From Pseudomonas argentinensis (GTDB lineage: Bacteria; Pseudomonadota; Gammaproteobacteria; Pseudomonadales; Pseudomonadaceae), in NCBI RefSeq assembly GCF_001839655.2, contig NZ_CP056087.1, positions 558,001-622,000 of the forward strand: a stretch of 64,000 nucleotides of DNA, written 5' to 3'. Below the pieces are notes generated by a model. It worked only from the letters and a program-made list of their open reading frames with translations. It searched no databases and was not told the origin of the DNA. Below, one piece after another: positions 12,024 through 23,897 of this stretch (its first letter is position 1; each line of letters starts with the position of its first letter). A program made the translations under genes and the position numbers.

Positions 12024-12158
12024 ATGAAACGCACTTTCCAACCCAGCACCATCAAACGCGCTCGTACCCACGGCTTCCGTGCTCGCATGGCTACCAAGAA
12101 CGGCCGTGCCGTCCTGTCGCGTCGTCGCGCCAAGGGCCGTGCTCGCCTGACTGTCTGA
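12024..12158 (+). CDS. rpmH: 50S ribosomal protein L34
   Basis: A 44-residue, very basic protein beginning [18 protein letters not shown] and ending [10 protein letters not shown], the full L34 sequence pattern. It is a structural protein of the large ribosomal subunit. It is followed 13 bases later by rnpA, the universal rpmH-rnpA pair. Confidence 0.98.
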   Translation: MKRTFQPSTIKRARTHGFRARMATKNGRAVLSRRRAKGRARLTV

Positions 12159-12171
12159 TTTTTCCAGTCTT

Positions 12172-12576
12172 GTGGTGAGTCGAGGCTTCGGCCGGGAGAA
12201 GCGCCTGCTCACTCCCCGGCAATTCAAGGCAGTCTTCGACTCTCCAAGCGGCAAAGCGCCGGGCAAGAGTGTCCTGCTGCTTGCGCGCAACAATGAGCTT
12301 GATCATTCACGCCTCGGTCTGGTGATCGGCAAGAAGAGCGTCAAGCTCTCCGTTGAGCGCAACCGCCTGAAACGCCAAATCCGCGAATCGTTCCGCCTCA
12401 ACCAGGACAACCTGGTGGGCTGGGACATCGTGGTGGTCGCGCGTAAGGGCCTGGGTGATCTGCAGAACGCCGAGCTGGCTCAACAGTTCGGCAAGCTGTG
12501 GAAGCGCCTGGCGCGCAGCAAACCTACCCAACAGGCCAATGCCCAGACCGGGGTGAACGACGATCCCCATGCGTAA
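12172..12576 (+). CDS. rnpA: Ribonuclease P protein component
   Basis: A 134-residue basic protein that assists the RNase P RNA in maturing tRNA 5' ends. The RNR signature is visible as [16 protein letters not shown] near residue 60. The start is GTG 12172, giving [14 protein letters not shown], matching other Pseudomonas RnpA. Its end overlaps yidD by eight bases, so translation is coupled. Confidence 0.95.
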   Translation: MVSRGFGREKRLLTPRQFKAVFDSPSGKAPGKSVLLLARNNELDHSRLGLVIGKKSVKLSVERNRLKRQIRESFRLNQDNLVGWDIVVVARKGLGDLQNAELAQQFGKLWKRLARSKPTQQANAQTGVNDDPHA

Positions 12577-12814
12577 ACTGGTTCAAGCTCCAATCCGGTT
12601 TTACCAGTACGCCATCAGTCCGATGATGGCCAGTCATTGTCGTTTCTACCCCTCTTGTTCCTGCTACGCGCTTGAAGCCATCGAAACCCATGGCGTCCTG
12701 CGTGGTGGCTGGCTGACCGTTCGTCGGCTGGGACGCTGCCACCCCTGGCATCCCGGAGGCTACGATCCGGTGCCCCTCGCGAAACACTCCCGTTCCTCTT
12801 CGATGGCCGAATAA
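12569..12814 (+). CDS. yidD: Membrane protein insertion efficiency factor YidD
   Basis: An 81-residue protein with the family pattern: an N-terminal amphipathic helix ([15 protein letters not shown]), then conserved cysteines in [15 protein letters not shown] and a [15 protein letters not shown] end. It aids YidC-dependent membrane insertion. The start overlaps rnpA, and yidC begins two bases after its stop. Confidence 0.95.
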   Translation: MRKLVQAPIRFYQYAISPMMASHCRFYPSCSCYALEAIETHGVLRGGWLTVRRLGRCHPWHPGGYDPVPLAKHSRSSSMAE

Positions 12815-12816
12815 TC

Positions 12817-14556
12817 ATGGATATCAAACGTTCGATCCTGATCGTCGCCCTGGCAGTCGTGTCCTACATGATGGTTCTTCAATGGAACCAGGACTACGGC
12901 CAGGCCGCTCTGCCGAATCAGGCCGCTTCGACCAGCAAACCCGCACCGAGTCTGCCGGAAACCGCTTCGGTGGCCAGCAATGACGATGTCCCGACGGCCA
13001 ATGCCGGCGGCACCGAGCCAAGCCCGGTGGAAACCGTTGCGGTCAGCGACGAGCTGATTCAGGTCAAGACCGACGTACTGGATCTGGCCATCGACCCGCG
13101 TGGCGGTGACGTGGTTCGCCTGAGCCTGCCGCACTACCCGCGCCGCCAGGACCGCCCGGACGTTCCCTTCCAGCTGTTCGACAACGGCAACGAGCACCTG
13201 TACCTGGCCCAGAGCGGCCTGACCGGCGCCAACGGTCCGGACGCCCGCGCCAATGGCCGCCCGCTGTACAACAGCGAGCAGCGCGTCTATCAGCTGGCCG
13301 ATGGCCAGGATCAGCTGGTGGTCGACCTGAGCTTCAGCGAAGCCGGCGTCAACTACACCAAGCGCTTCACCTTCAACCGCGGCCTGGACACCAGCTGCTC
13401 GGCCAAGGAAGTGGAGCAGAAGAAAACCGGTTGCATCACCGGCAACGGTTACCAGATCGGCGTCACCTACCTGATCGACAACCAGAGCGCCAATGCCTGG
13501 ACCGGTAACCTGTTCGCCCAGCTCAAGCGCGACAACAGCGGTGACCCATCCTCCAGTACCGCCACCGGTACCGCCACCTACCTGGGCGCGGCCCTGTGGA
13601 CCCCGGAAAAGCCCTACACCAAGGTGTCGATGAAAGATATCGACAAGCAGGGCCTCAAGGAAACCGTGCAGGGCGGCTGGGTCGCCTGGTTGCAGCACTA
13701 CTTCGTGACCGCCTGGATTCCGGCCAAGGACGACACCAACCTGGTGCAGACCCGCAAGGACAGCCAGGGCAATTACATCATCGGTTACACCGGCCCTGCG
13801 CTGAACGTGCCGGCAGGTGCCGAAGGCCAGACCAGTACCACCCTGTATGCCGGTCCGAAGATCCAGAAGGATCTGGCCGCGCTGTCGCCTGGCCTGGACA
13901 AGACCGTCGACTACGGCATCCTGTGGTTCCTCGCCGAGCCGATCTTCTGGCTGCTGGAACATATCCACAACCTGTTGGGTAACTGGGGCTTCTCGATCAT
14001 CGTGCTGACGCTGATCATCAAGCTGGCCTTCTTCCCGCTGTCGGCTGCCAGCTACCGCTCCATGGCGCGCATGCGTGCCGTGTCGCCGCGCCTGCAGGCG
14101 CTGAAGGAACAGTTCGGCGACGATCGCCAGAAGATGTCCCAGGCGATGATGGAGCTGTACAAGAAAGAGAAGATCAACCCGCTCGGCGGCTGCCTGCCGA
14201 TCCTGGTGCAGATGCCGGTGTTCCTGGCCCTGTACTGGGTGCTGCTGGAATCCGTGGAGATGCGTCAGGCGCCGTGGATCCTGTGGATAACCGACCTGTC
14301 GATCAAGGACCCGTACTTCATCCTGCCGATCATCATGGGCGCTACCATGTTCATCCAGCAGCAGCTCAACCCGACGCCGCCGGACCCCATGCAGGCCCGC
14401 GTGATGAAGATGATGCCGATCATCTTCACCTTCTTCTTCCTGTGGTTCCCGGCAGGTCTGGTGCTGTACTGGGTGGTCAACAACGTCCTGTCCATCGCCC
14501 AGCAGTGGTACATTACCCGCAAGATCGAAGCCGCGAGCAAGCCTTCCGAGGCCTGA
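12817..14556 (+). CDS. yidC: Membrane protein insertase YidC
   Basis: A 579-residue inner-membrane insertase. An N-terminal transmembrane segment (residues 5-20) is followed by a variable linker, a periplasmic beta-rich domain to about residue 350, and the conserved 60KD insertase core with five membrane segments (NWGFSIIVLTLIIKLAFFPL onwards). The cytoplasmic loop KEKINPLGGCLPILVQMPVF is intact. Length is typical for Gram-negative YidC. Confidence 0.97.
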   Translation: MDIKRSILIVALAVVSYMMVLQWNQDYGQAALPNQAASTSKPAPSLPETASVASNDDVPTANAGGTEPSPVETVAVSDELIQVKTDVLDLAIDPRGGDVVRLSLPHYPRRQDRPDVPFQLFDNGNEHLYLAQSGLTGANGPDARANGRPLYNSEQRVYQLADGQDQLVVDLSFSEAGVNYTKRFTFNRGLDTSCSAKEVEQKKTGCITGNGYQIGVTYLIDNQSANAWTGNLFAQLKRDNSGDPSSSTATGTATYLGAALWTPEKPYTKVSMKDIDKQGLKETVQGGWVAWLQHYFVTAWIPAKDDTNLVQTRKDSQGNYIIGYTGPALNVPAGAEGQTSTTLYAGPKIQKDLAALSPGLDKTVDYGILWFLAEPIFWLLEHIHNLLGNWGFSIIVLTLIIKLAFFPLSAASYRSMARMRAVSPRLQALKEQFGDDRQKMSQAMMELYKKEKINPLGGCLPILVQMPVFLALYWVLLESVEMRQAPWILWITDLSIKDPYFILPIIMGATMFIQQQLNPTPPDPMQARVMKMMPIIFTFFFLWFPAGLVLYWVVNNVLSIAQQWYITRKIEAASKPSEA

Positions 14557-14585
14557 GCCTTCGCGCTTCACCCGCTACATGACAG

Positions 14586-14610
14586 ACGCCCCCTCGTGGG
14601 GCGTTCTGCT
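14586..14610 (+). terminator. Likely terminator after yidC
   Basis: A 7-bp stem, ACGCCCC and GGGGCGT, with a 5-base loop, followed by a short T-rich tract. It lies between yidC and mnmE and probably only attenuates, as the T-run is weak. Confidence 0.55.
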
Positions 14611-14631
14611 ATCCAGCGTCTGGAGAACCTT

Positions 14632-15999
14632 ATGTCCGCTCCCCGTGAAACCATCGTCGCCGTCGCCACCGCCCAGGGTCGTGGCGGGGTCGGCATCGTC
14701 CGCGTCTCCGGCCCCCGTGCACGGATGATCGCCATTACCCTGAGCGGCATCGAGCCCAAGCCACGCCATGCCCACCATGGTGCCTGGCATGACGATGCTG
14801 GCGAGGTGATCGACGAGGGCCTGCTGCTGTTCTTCCCGGGCCCCCATTCGTTCACCGGTGAGGACGTGCTCGAACTGCAGGGCCACGGTGGCCCTGTGGT
14901 GCTGGACATGCTCCTGCAGCGCTGCCTGGAGCTCGGTGCCCGGCAGGCGCGCCCAGGGGAGTTCAGCGAGCGCGCATTTCTCAACGACAAGCTCGACCTG
15001 GCCCAGGCCGAGGCGATCGCCGACCTGATCGAGGCCAGCTCGGCCGAGGCAGCGCGCAATGCCGTGCGCTCGCTGCAGGGCGAATTCTCGCGACGTGTGC
15101 ACGAGCTGACCGAACGGCTGATCGCCCTGCGCATCTATGTCGAGGCGGCCATCGACTTCCCGGAAGAGGAAATCGACTTTCTCGCCGATGGCCACGTGCT
15201 GAGCTTGCTCGAAGGCGTACGCGAGCAGTTATCCACAGTGTTGCGCGAAGCGGGGCAGGGCGCCTTGCTGCGCGATGGCATGACCGTGGTGATCGCCGGC
15301 CGCCCCAATGCCGGCAAATCCAGCCTGCTCAATGCCCTGGCGGGTCGCGAGGCGGCCATCGTCACCGATATCGCCGGCACTACCCGTGACGTGTTGCGTG
15401 AACATATCCACATCGATGGCATGCCGCTGCACGTGGTCGATACCGCCGGGCTGCGCGATACCGATGATCAGGTCGAGCGGATTGGCGTGGAGCGCGCGCT
15501 GAAAGCGATCGGCGAGGCGGATCGCGTGCTGCTGGTCGTCGATTCGACGGCACCGGAAGCCGCCGACCCCTTCGCCTTGTGGCCCGAATTCCTGCAGCAA
15601 CGGCCGGATACGGCCCGGGTCACGCTGATTCGCAACAAGGCCGATCTGTCCGGCGAACCGGTGGCCCTCTACAACGCCAACGATGGGCAGGCCACCCTGG
15701 CGCTTTCCGCCAGATCCAGCGAGGGCCTGGAGCTGCTACGTGAGCACCTGAAGGCCTGCATGGGCTTCCAGCAGACCGCAGAAAGCGGTTTCAGCGCCCG
15801 CCGCCGCCATCTCGACGCCCTGCATCAGGCACAACGTCACCTCGACCATGGACACGCCCAATTGACCCTGACCGGCGCCGGCGAACTGCTCGCCGAAGAC
15901 CTGCGCCAGGCTCAGCAAGCCCTGGGCGAGATCACCGGTGCATTCAGCTCCGATGACCTGCTGGGGCGGATCTTCTCCAGCTTCTGCATCGGCAAGTAA
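14632..15999 (+). CDS. mnmE: tRNA uridine-5-carboxymethylaminomethyl modification GTPase MnmE
   Basis: A 455-residue GTPase that works with MnmG to modify the wobble uridine of several tRNAs. The folate-binding N-terminal domain runs to about residue 118. The G domain has [12 protein letters not shown] near residue 223 and VDTAGLRDT near 269. The C-terminal CIGK holds the catalytic cysteine. Start at ATG 14632 ([10 protein letters not shown]). Confidence 0.97.
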   Translation: MSAPRETIVAVATAQGRGGVGIVRVSGPRARMIAITLSGIEPKPRHAHHGAWHDDAGEVIDEGLLLFFPGPHSFTGEDVLELQGHGGPVVLDMLLQRCLELGARQARPGEFSERAFLNDKLDLAQAEAIADLIEASSAEAARNAVRSLQGEFSRRVHELTERLIALRIYVEAAIDFPEEEIDFLADGHVLSLLEGVREQLSTVLREAGQGALLRDGMTVVIAGRPNAGKSSLLNALAGREAAIVTDIAGTTRDVLREHIHIDGMPLHVVDTAGLRDTDDQVERIGVERALKAIGEADRVLLVVDSTAPEAADPFALWPEFLQQRPDTARVTLIRNKADLSGEPVALYNANDGQATLALSARSSEGLELLREHLKACMGFQQTAESGFSARRRHLDALHQAQRHLDHGHAQLTLTGAGELLAEDLRQAQQALGEITGAFSSDDLLGRIFSSFCIGK

Positions 16000-16713
16000 T
16001 CTTCGCCATTGGCTGTGGAAAACCTCTTCGCTAGTGGCATGGCCCGCCGCTGGCGAAAAATCCTACCACTGAACACCTGTAGCGTCCTGAGATTCAGGGG
16101 CTATTTCTCACCATGCGGCAGGCAAGCAGAAGAGCTTTCTGCGGACGGCTATCTCCAAGTTCCTCATATCAGCGGTCTCTCGCTCATTTTATGCACAGAG
16201 ACGGTTGCTTTTAGGCATCCGAACGTACGTCTGCGCGGGAAACGGTGCCTCGCTCGGCAAGAGATCCACAGCAGAAATAAACCCTGTGGAAAAGCAGGCC
16301 TGAGCCCTGCCCATAAGCCGGTGACTAAGCGAGGGATAAACCCTCCTGTGAATAACCCATGCTTTTACACACAGGGTAATCACGGCCGTCGCACATGAGC
16401 CACCCAGGATAGTCGCGCTTTCATACATCGCTGTACATGCCGTGGATAAAGGGCTGTGGGAATCTATCCACAGATATGCCGGAGGCCATTTATAAACATA
16501 AAAACAAGCCTTTTAAAAAAATCATTCTTTTTTCTTTATTTACCTCATGGCACCGAGTGACGTTCTGGAAAGTCACAGTCGAGCGAGCGCCTTTTCTAAG
16601 AGGCAGGCCAATTGGCTATTTTTTGTGCAAAAGGCTTCTTTCAGCCGGGCTAAATCCCTATACTTGCCGCCCTTTCCTAGAAGCTCCCTTTCTCAACAGG
16701 CACGAGGTGCGTG
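16000..16713. other. Second origin-like region upstream of mnmG: DnaA-box variants and AT-rich element
   Basis: A 714-bp non-coding region. Near-consensus DnaA boxes are at 16014 (TGTGGAAAA), 16285 (TGTGGAAAA), 16347 (TGTGAATAA), 16441 (CGTGGATAA) and 16464 (CTATCCACA). An AT-rich element from 16491 (TATAAACATAAAAACAAG) starts exactly 27 bases after the start of the last box, the same geometry as in oriC at 11831/11858. E. coli oriC also lies beside mnmG. A weak -10 TATACT at 16659 probably serves mnmG. Confidence 0.75.
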
Positions 16714-18606
16714 GTGGATTTCCCTTCCCGTTTTCAAGTGATCGTCATCGGCGGCGGTCATGCCGGTACCGAGGCTGCGCTTGCAGCGGCGCGCATGGGG
16801 GTGAAGACCCTGTTGCTGACCCACAACGTGGAAACCCTCGGGCAGATGAGCTGCAACCCGGCCATCGGCGGAATCGGCAAGAGCCACCTGGTCAAGGAAA
16901 TCGACGCCCTGGGCGGCGCCATGGCCACCGCTACCGATCTGGGCGGCATCCAGTTCCGCGTGCTCAACAGCCGCAAGGGCCCGGCGGTACGTGCGACCCG
17001 CGCCCAGGCTGACCGCATTCTGTACAAGGCGGCGGTGCGCGAGATCCTGGAAAACCAGCCCAACCTGTGGATATTCCAGCAGGCCGCCGATGACCTGATC
17101 GTCGAGCAGGATCAGGTCAAGGGCGTGGTTACCCAGATGGGTCTGCGCTTCTTCGCCGACTCCGTGGTACTGACCACCGGCACCTTCCTCGGTGGACTTA
17201 TCCACATCGGTCTGCAGAACTACTCCGGTGGCCGCGCAGGGGATCCGCCTTCGATCGCCCTGGCCAAACGCTTGCGCGAATTGCCGCTGCGCGTCGGTCG
17301 CCTGAAGACCGGCACGCCGCCACGCATCGACGGCCGTTCGGTGGACTTCACCCAGATGACCGAACAGCCTGGCGATACGCCGATCCCGGTGATGTCGTTC
17401 ATGGGCAACAAGGAACAGCACCCCCGCCAGGTCAGCTGCTGGATCACCCACACCAATGCGCGCACCCACGAGATCATCGCCGCCAACCTCGACCGTTCGC
17501 CGATGTATTCCGGGGTGATCGAGGGCGTGGGTCCGCGGTACTGTCCGTCCATCGAGGACAAGATCCACCGCTTTGCCGACAAGGACAGCCACCAGGTGTT
17601 CATCGAGCCGGAAGGCCTGACCACCCATGAGCTGTACCCCAACGGGATTTCCACCTCCCTGCCGTTCGACGTGCAGCTGCAGATCGTGCAGAGCATTCGC
17701 GGCATGGAGAACGCCCATATCGTGCGCCCGGGTTACGCCATCGAGTACGACTACTTCGACCCGCGTGACCTCAAGTACAGCCTGGAGACCAAGGTCATTG
17801 GCGGGCTGTTCTTCGCTGGCCAGATCAACGGCACCACCGGTTACGAAGAAGCCGGCGCCCAGGGCCTGCTCGCCGGTGCCAACGCCGCGCTGCGCGCCCA
17901 GGGCAAGGACGCCTGGTGCCCTCGCCGCGACGAGGCCTACATCGGCGTGCTGGTCGACGACCTGATCACCCTGGGCACCCAGGAGCCGTATCGCATGTTC
18001 ACCTCGCGGGCCGAATACCGGTTGATCCTGCGTGAGGACAACGCCGATCTGCGTCTGACCGAAAAGGGTCGCGAGCTGGGCCTGGTCGACGACCAGCGCT
18101 GGGCTGCCTTCGAGGCCAAGCGCGAGGGTATCGCCCGCGAAGAGCAGCGCCTGAAAAGCACCTGGGTGCGACCGAACACGCCCCAGGGCGAGGCCATCGT
18201 CGAGCGCTTCGGCACACCGCTGACCCACGAGTACAACCTGCTCAACCTGTTGTCGCGCCCGGAAATCGATTACGCCGGCCTGGTCGAAGTGACCGGCGAA
18301 GGCGCTATCGACCCACAGGTCGCGGAGCAGGTCGAGATCAAGACCAAGTACGCTGGCTACATCGAGCGTCAGCAGGACGAGATCGCTCGTCTGCGTGCCA
18401 GTGAGGAAACCGCGCTGCCTGTGGATATCGACTATGCGACCATTTCCGGGCTGTCCAAGGAGATCCAGCACAAGCTCGGCAACGCACGGCCGCAGACCCT
18501 GGGGCAGGCTTCGCGCATTCCGGGTGTCACGCCGGCGGCCATCTCCCTGCTGCTGATCCACCTGAAAAAGCGCGGCGCCGGCCGCCAGCTGGAGCAGAGC
18601 GCCTGA
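16714..18606 (+). CDS. mnmG: tRNA uridine-5-carboxymethylaminomethyl modification enzyme MnmG
   Basis: A 630-residue FAD-dependent partner of MnmE. The FAD-binding motif [14 protein letters not shown] is at the N-terminus, and the MnmG signatures GPKYCPS-like ([14 protein letters not shown]) and [12 protein letters not shown] are intact. Two adjacent GTG codons (16711, 16714) could start translation; 16714 fits the GAGG ribosome binding site spacing better and gives the usual DFPSRF start. It overlaps rsmG at the stop. Confidence 0.96.
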   Translation: MDFPSRFQVIVIGGGHAGTEAALAAARMGVKTLLLTHNVETLGQMSCNPAIGGIGKSHLVKEIDALGGAMATATDLGGIQFRVLNSRKGPAVRATRAQADRILYKAAVREILENQPNLWIFQQAADDLIVEQDQVKGVVTQMGLRFFADSVVLTTGTFLGGLIHIGLQNYSGGRAGDPPSIALAKRLRELPLRVGRLKTGTPPRIDGRSVDFTQMTEQPGDTPIPVMSFMGNKEQHPRQVSCWITHTNARTHEIIAANLDRSPMYSGVIEGVGPRYCPSIEDKIHRFADKDSHQVFIEPEGLTTHELYPNGISTSLPFDVQLQIVQSIRGMENAHIVRPGYAIEYDYFDPRDLKYSLETKVIGGLFFAGQINGTTGYEEAGAQGLLAGANAALRAQGKDAWCPRRDEAYIGVLVDDLITLGTQEPYRMFTSRAEYRLILREDNADLRLTEKGRELGLVDDQRWAAFEAKREGIAREEQRLKSTWVRPNTPQGEAIVERFGTPLTHEYNLLNLLSRPEIDYAGLVEVTGEGAIDPQVAEQVEIKTKYAGYIERQQDEIARLRASEETALPVDIDYATISGLSKEIQHKLGNARPQTLGQASRIPGVTPAAISLLLIHLKKRGAGRQLEQSA

Positions 18607-19250
18607 TGTCCGTTACCGCTCGCCATGCCGAAGAACTGCAGCAAGGCGCCCATGATCTGGGCGTCGAGTTGACCGAACAGCAGCAGACCCAGCTGCTGGG
18701 TTACCTGGCGCTGCTGATCAAGTGGAACAAGGCCTACAACCTGACGGCCGTGCGCGACCCTGACGAGATGGTGTCGCGCCATCTGCTGGACAGCCTCAGC
18801 GTGGTGCCCTTCGTGGCCGAGGCTGGGGATAACTGGCTGGACGTCGGCAGCGGCGGCGGTATGCCGGGCATTCCGTTGGCTATCCTGTTTCCCGAGCGGC
18901 GCTTCACCCTGCTTGACTCCAACGGCAAGAAGACCCGCTTTCTCACCCAGGTGAAGCTCGAGCTGAAGCTGGCCAACCTGGAAGTTATCCACAGTCGGGT
19001 GGAAGCGTTCACGCCCGAGCGGCCGTTCAACGGCATCTGCTCGCGGGCGTTCAGCTCCCTGGACGATTTCGCCAACTGGACGCGCCACCTGGGCGATGGC
19101 CACACCCGGTGGCTGGCCATGAAGGGCGTGCACCCGGATGACGAGCTGCAGGCACTGCCGGCGGACTTCAGTCTCACCGCCACCCAGGTGCTCAAGGTTC
19201 CCGGTTGCCAAGGCCAGCGCCATCTGTTGATACTGCGTCGCTCGGTTTAG
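18606..19250 (+). CDS. rsmG: 16S rRNA (guanine-527-N7)-methyltransferase RsmG
   Basis: A 214-residue SAM-dependent methyltransferase that modifies G527 of 16S rRNA. The SAM motif [14 protein letters not shown] is near residue 78, and the substrate motif [13 protein letters not shown] near residue 38 is diagnostic. Its ATG overlaps the mnmG stop by one base. It contains a perfect DnaA box at 18985. Confidence 0.97.
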   Translation: MSVTARHAEELQQGAHDLGVELTEQQQTQLLGYLALLIKWNKAYNLTAVRDPDEMVSRHLLDSLSVVPFVAEAGDNWLDVGSGGGMPGIPLAILFPERRFTLLDSNGKKTRFLTQVKLELKLANLEVIHSRVEAFTPERPFNGICSRAFSSLDDFANWTRHLGDGHTRWLAMKGVHPDDELQALPADFSLTATQVLKVPGCQGQRHLLILRRSV

Positions 19251-19263
19251 GGGGAACGGCAAC

Positions 19264-20052
19264 ATGGCTAAAGTATTCGCAATCGCCAACCAGAAAGGCG
19301 GCGTGGGCAAGACCACGACCTGCATCAACCTGGCGGCGTCTCTGGTTGCGACCAAACGCCGTGTGCTGCTCATCGACCTCGACCCCCAGGGCAACGCCAC
19401 CACGGGCAGCGGCGTCGACAAGCAGACCCTGGAGCACTCCATCTACGACGTGCTGGTCGGCGACTGCAACCTGGTCGAGGCCATGCAGTTCTCCGAGCAT
19501 GGCGGCTACCAGCTGCTGCCGGCCAACCGCGACCTGACCGCCGCGGAAGTGTCCCTGCTGGAAATGAAGATGAAGGAGAGCCGCCTGCGTTACGCACTGG
19601 CGCCGATCCGCGAGAACTACGACTACATCCTCATCGACTGCCCGCCGGCGCTGTCGATGCTGACGATCAACGCCCTGGTCGCCGCCGACGGGGTGATCAT
19701 CCCCATGCAGTGCGAGTACTACGCCCTCGAGGGGCTGAGCGATCTGGTCAACAGCATCCAGCGCATCGGCAAGCTGCTCAACCCGGCGCTGAAGATCGAA
19801 GGCCTGCTGCGCACCATGTACGATCCGCGCATCAGCCTGACCAGTGACGTGTCTGCCCAGCTCAAGGAACATTTCCCCGACACGCTCTATCAAACCGTGA
19901 TCCCGCGCAACGTGCGACTGGCCGAAGCCCCCAGCTTCGGCATGCCGGCGCTGGTCTATGACAAGCAATCCCGTGGTGCGATCGCCTATCTGGCACTGGC
20001 TGGCGAGCTGGTTCGTCGCCAGCGCGCGAACGCCCACACCGCAACCGTATAA
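19264..20052 (+). CDS. parA: Chromosome partitioning ATPase ParA
   Basis: A 262-residue ParA/Soj/MinD-type ATPase. The deviant Walker A motif KGGVGKTT is at residues 11-18, and Walker B is DYILIDCPP near residue 120. With ParB and parS it positions and separates newly copied origins. It begins 13 bases after rsmG and is followed 11 bases later by parB. Confidence 0.97.
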   Translation: MAKVFAIANQKGGVGKTTTCINLAASLVATKRRVLLIDLDPQGNATTGSGVDKQTLEHSIYDVLVGDCNLVEAMQFSEHGGYQLLPANRDLTAAEVSLLEMKMKESRLRYALAPIRENYDYILIDCPPALSMLTINALVAADGVIIPMQCEYYALEGLSDLVNSIQRIGKLLNPALKIEGLLRTMYDPRISLTSDVSAQLKEHFPDTLYQTVIPRNVRLAEAPSFGMPALVYDKQSRGAIAYLALAGELVRRQRANAHTATV

Positions 20053-20063
20053 GGAAACTGTGC

Positions 20064-20936
20064 ATGGCTGCCAAGAAACGTGGGCTCGGACGAGGCCTGG
20101 ACGCCCTGCTGGGAGGCACCAGCGTCGATACCCTCGAGCAGGAAGCGGTCAAGGCCGATACCCGTGAGTTGCAGCACCTGCCTCTGGACCTGATTCAGCG
20201 CGGCAAGTACCAGCCGCGTCGCGATATGGACGTCACCGCCCTCGAGGAGCTGAGCCAGTCGATCAAGACCCACGGCGTAATGCAGCCGATCGTGGTGCGC
20301 CCGGTGGGCGAAGGACGCTTCGAGATCGTCGCCGGCGAACGCCGCTGGCGGGCCACCCAGCAGGCCGGGCTGGATCGCATCCCGGCCCTGGTGCGCGAAC
20401 TGCCGGACGAAGCCGCCATCGCCATGGCGCTGATCGAGAACATCCAGCGCGAAGACCTCAACCCCATCGAGGAAGCCATGGCCCTGCAGCGTCTGCAGCA
20501 GGAGTTCCAGCTGACCCAGCAACAGGTCGCCGAAGCCGTCGGCAAGTCGCGGGTGACCATCACCAACCTGCTGCGCCTGATCGCCCTGCCCGAGGAAGTG
20601 AAAACCCTGCTCTCCCATGGCGACCTGGAAATGGGCCATGCCCGCGCCTTGCTCGGCCTGCCGGTGGAGCAGCAGACCGAAGGTGCGCGACACGTTGTCG
20701 CACGGGGCCTGACCGTGCGTCAGACCGAGGCACTGGTGCGCCAGTGGCTCAATACCCAGGAGCGGCCAGCTGCCACCACCAAGGTCGATCCGGATATCAG
20801 CCGGCTCGAACAGCGCCTGGCTGAGCGGCTGGGCTCTCCGGTGCAGATCAAGCACGGGCAGAAGGGCAAAGGCCAACTGGTCATCCGCTACAATTCCCTC
20901 GACGAACTCCAGGGCGTTCTAGCCCACATTCGCTGA
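20064..20936 (+). CDS. parB: Chromosome partitioning protein ParB
   Basis: A 290-residue ParB/Spo0J protein and CTP-dependent clamp on parS. The N-terminal ParB box includes the arginine motif GERRWRATQQAG near residue 92. The central helix-turn-helix is QQVAEAVGKSRVTITNLL near residue 155. A C-terminal dimerisation domain follows. Its sites in this window are the two perfect parS copies in recF and a 14-bp core in cobW. Confidence 0.97.
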   Translation: MAAKKRGLGRGLDALLGGTSVDTLEQEAVKADTRELQHLPLDLIQRGKYQPRRDMDVTALEELSQSIKTHGVMQPIVVRPVGEGRFEIVAGERRWRATQQAGLDRIPALVRELPDEAAIAMALIENIQREDLNPIEEAMALQRLQQEFQLTQQQVAEAVGKSRVTITNLLRLIALPEEVKTLLSHGDLEMGHARALLGLPVEQQTEGARHVVARGLTVRQTEALVRQWLNTQERPAATTKVDPDISRLEQRLAERLGSPVQIKHGQKGKGQLVIRYNSLDELQGVLAHIR

Positions 20937-20980
20937 AACAATTGCTCCCGGGGCACTACGGCGAAAAGACTTTCGGGCAG

Positions 20981-21009
20981 TTGAACGGGGTGGGAACCGC
21001 CCCTATACT
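20981..21009 (+). promoter_or_regulatory. Sigma-70 promoter of the atp operon
   Basis: TTGAAC, a 17-base spacer and TATACT, a strong sigma-70 promoter 83 bases before atpI. No other promoter of this quality was seen before atpC. Confidence 0.85.
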
Positions 21010-21092
21010 CTGCGCGCATTTCGGCGGCACAAACTATGCCAAGGCATTGATTCTCCTGGCGCCGATACCATGAGGGCCATTCAGGTAATTCG

Positions 21093-21485
21093 ATGGATAT
21101 CCGCACGCCAAAACGCTTGCCCTTCCATCGCCTGCCGGTTTTTCCGGTGCTCCTGGCCCAGTTGATTGCATTGGTTCTGTTCGCCGCTGTGTTCTGGCAA
21201 TGGCGAGGTGATGTCGCCGGTTATTCCGGCTTGTGCGGCGGGCTGATTGCCTGGCTGCCGAATCTGTACTTTGCCCACAAGGCATTCCGGTTTTCCGGAG
21301 CGCGGGCTGCCCAGGCCATCGTCCGGTCGTTCTACGCCGGCGAAGCAGGGAAACTGGTTTTGACAGCGGTGCTTTTCGCACTGGTGTTCGCAGGTGTGAA
21401 GCCTTTGGATGCGGCGGCCTTATTCGGCGTATTCCTGCTGACCCAATTGGTCAACTGGATCGCACCCTTGCTGATGAAGAGATGA
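21093..21485 (+). CDS. atpI: ATP synthase subunit I (AtpI)
   Basis: A 130-residue protein with four membrane segments and the usual GLCGGLIAWLPNLYFAHKAF core. It acts as an assembly factor for the c-ring and leads the atp operon. Start at ATG 21093; sequence conservation is low, as is typical for this subunit. The gene ends 31 bases before atpB. Confidence 0.9.
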   Translation: MDIRTPKRLPFHRLPVFPVLLAQLIALVLFAAVFWQWRGDVAGYSGLCGGLIAWLPNLYFAHKAFRFSGARAAQAIVRSFYAGEAGKLVLTAVLFALVFAGVKPLDAAALFGVFLLTQLVNWIAPLLMKR

Positions 21486-21492
21486 TTTTTAG

Positions 21493-22386
<894 letters not shown>

Positions 22387-22508
22387 TGGGCGTGTCGCGC
22401 GTCAACGATGCGCGGCGTTCACGATGGATCCGGCCTTGGCTGGAACGCCCGCAAGGGCACTGGAAGTAACGGTTTTGCTTTACCGCTTTACCCTTAGAAA
22501 AACCTTAA

Positions 22509-22796
<288 letters not shown>

Positions 22797-22854
22797 TCAC
22801 TCGAATTTTTCGAGTTGATTGGTGTGATGGACAACGAACGAGCGAGGTGTTGGC

Positions 22855-23325
22855 GTGAACATTAATGCAACCCTGATTGGCCAGTCCGTTGCCTTCTTCA
22901 TCTTCGTGCTGTTCTGCATGAAGTTCGTGTGGCCTCCGGTCATTGCGGCTTTGCAAGAGCGTCAGAAGAAGATTGCTGAAGGTCTGGACGCTGCCAGTCG
23001 TGCGGCTCGTGACCTGGAGTTGGCCCAAGAGAAAGTGGGTCAGCAACTGCGCGAAGCCAAGACACAGGCTGCTGAAATCATCGAGCAAGCCAAGAAACGC
23101 GCGAACCAGATCGTCGATGAAGCCCGTGATCAGGCTCGCGTCGAGGCGGATCGCGTGAAGGCTCAGGCTCAGGCCGAGATCGAACAGGAAATCAACAGCG
23201 TCAAAGACGCCCTGCGTGCCCAAGTGGGTGCTCTGGCCGTCGGCGGTGCCGAGAAGATCCTGGGCGCATCCATCGACCAAAACGCGCATGCGGAGCTGGT
23301 TTCCAAACTGGCCGCCGAAATTTAA
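22855..23325 (+). CDS. atpF: ATP synthase F0 subunit b
   Basis: A 156-residue stator subunit with one N-terminal membrane helix (residues 5-25) followed by a long charged coiled coil. It starts at GTG 22855, giving [17 protein letters not shown] as in other Pseudomonas. A 58-base gap separates it from atpE, and 14 bases from atpH. Confidence 0.97.
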   Translation: MNINATLIGQSVAFFIFVLFCMKFVWPPVIAALQERQKKIAEGLDAASRAARDLELAQEKVGQQLREAKTQAAEIIEQAKKRANQIVDEARDQARVEADRVKAQAQAEIEQEINSVKDALRAQVGALAVGGAEKILGASIDQNAHAELVSKLAAEI

Positions 23326-23339
23326 GCGAGGGCGCGATC

Positions 23340-23876
23340 ATGGCAGAACTGACCACGTTGGCCCGACCTTATGCCAAGGCGGCTTTCGAATACGCCCAGG
23401 CCCACCAGCAGCTGGCCTCTTGGTCAGCCATGCTCGGCCTGGCAGCGGCGGTGTCGCAAGACGCCACCCTGCAGAGTGTGTTCAAGGCCCCGCGTTTGAC
23501 GAGTACAGACAAGGCCACCACCTTCGTCGAGGTGTGTGGTGACAAGTTCGACGCCCAGGTACGCAATTTCATCCACGTTGTCGCAGAGAACGATCGTCTG
23601 GCCCTGTTGCCGGAAATCTTCGCCCTGTTCGAGCTGTACAAGGCCGAGCAGGAGAAGTCGATCGACGTGGACGTTACCAGTGCCTTCGCATTGAGCGATG
23701 AACAGCAAGACAAACTCGCCAAGGTTCTCAGTGCACGGCTCGGCCGGGAAGTGCGCCTGCACGCTGCGGAGGATGCCACCTTGATTGGTGGTGTCGTGAT
23801 CCGCGCCGGCGACCTGGTTATCGATGGCTCAGTTCGCGGCAAGATCGCGAAGCTGGCCGAAGCATTGAAATCTTGA
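23340..23876 (+). CDS. atpH: ATP synthase F1 subunit delta
   Basis: A 178-residue stator subunit linking b to the top of F1. The N-terminal [12 protein letters not shown] pattern and C-terminal [18 protein letters not shown] signature are diagnostic. Normal length and spacing within the operon. Confidence 0.97.
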   Translation: MAELTTLARPYAKAAFEYAQAHQQLASWSAMLGLAAAVSQDATLQSVFKAPRLTSTDKATTFVEVCGDKFDAQVRNFIHVVAENDRLALLPEIFALFELYKAEQEKSIDVDVTSAFALSDEQQDKLAKVLSARLGREVRLHAAEDATLIGGVVIRAGDLVIDGSVRGKIAKLAEALKS

Positions 23877-23897
23877 GTTTGAAGGGGCAGCAGAGCT

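Noticed and set aside
16437..17012. Plus-strand frame across the AT-rich region before mnmG
   Set aside because: It crosses the origin-like region and overlaps the start of mnmG in another frame; composition changes abruptly.
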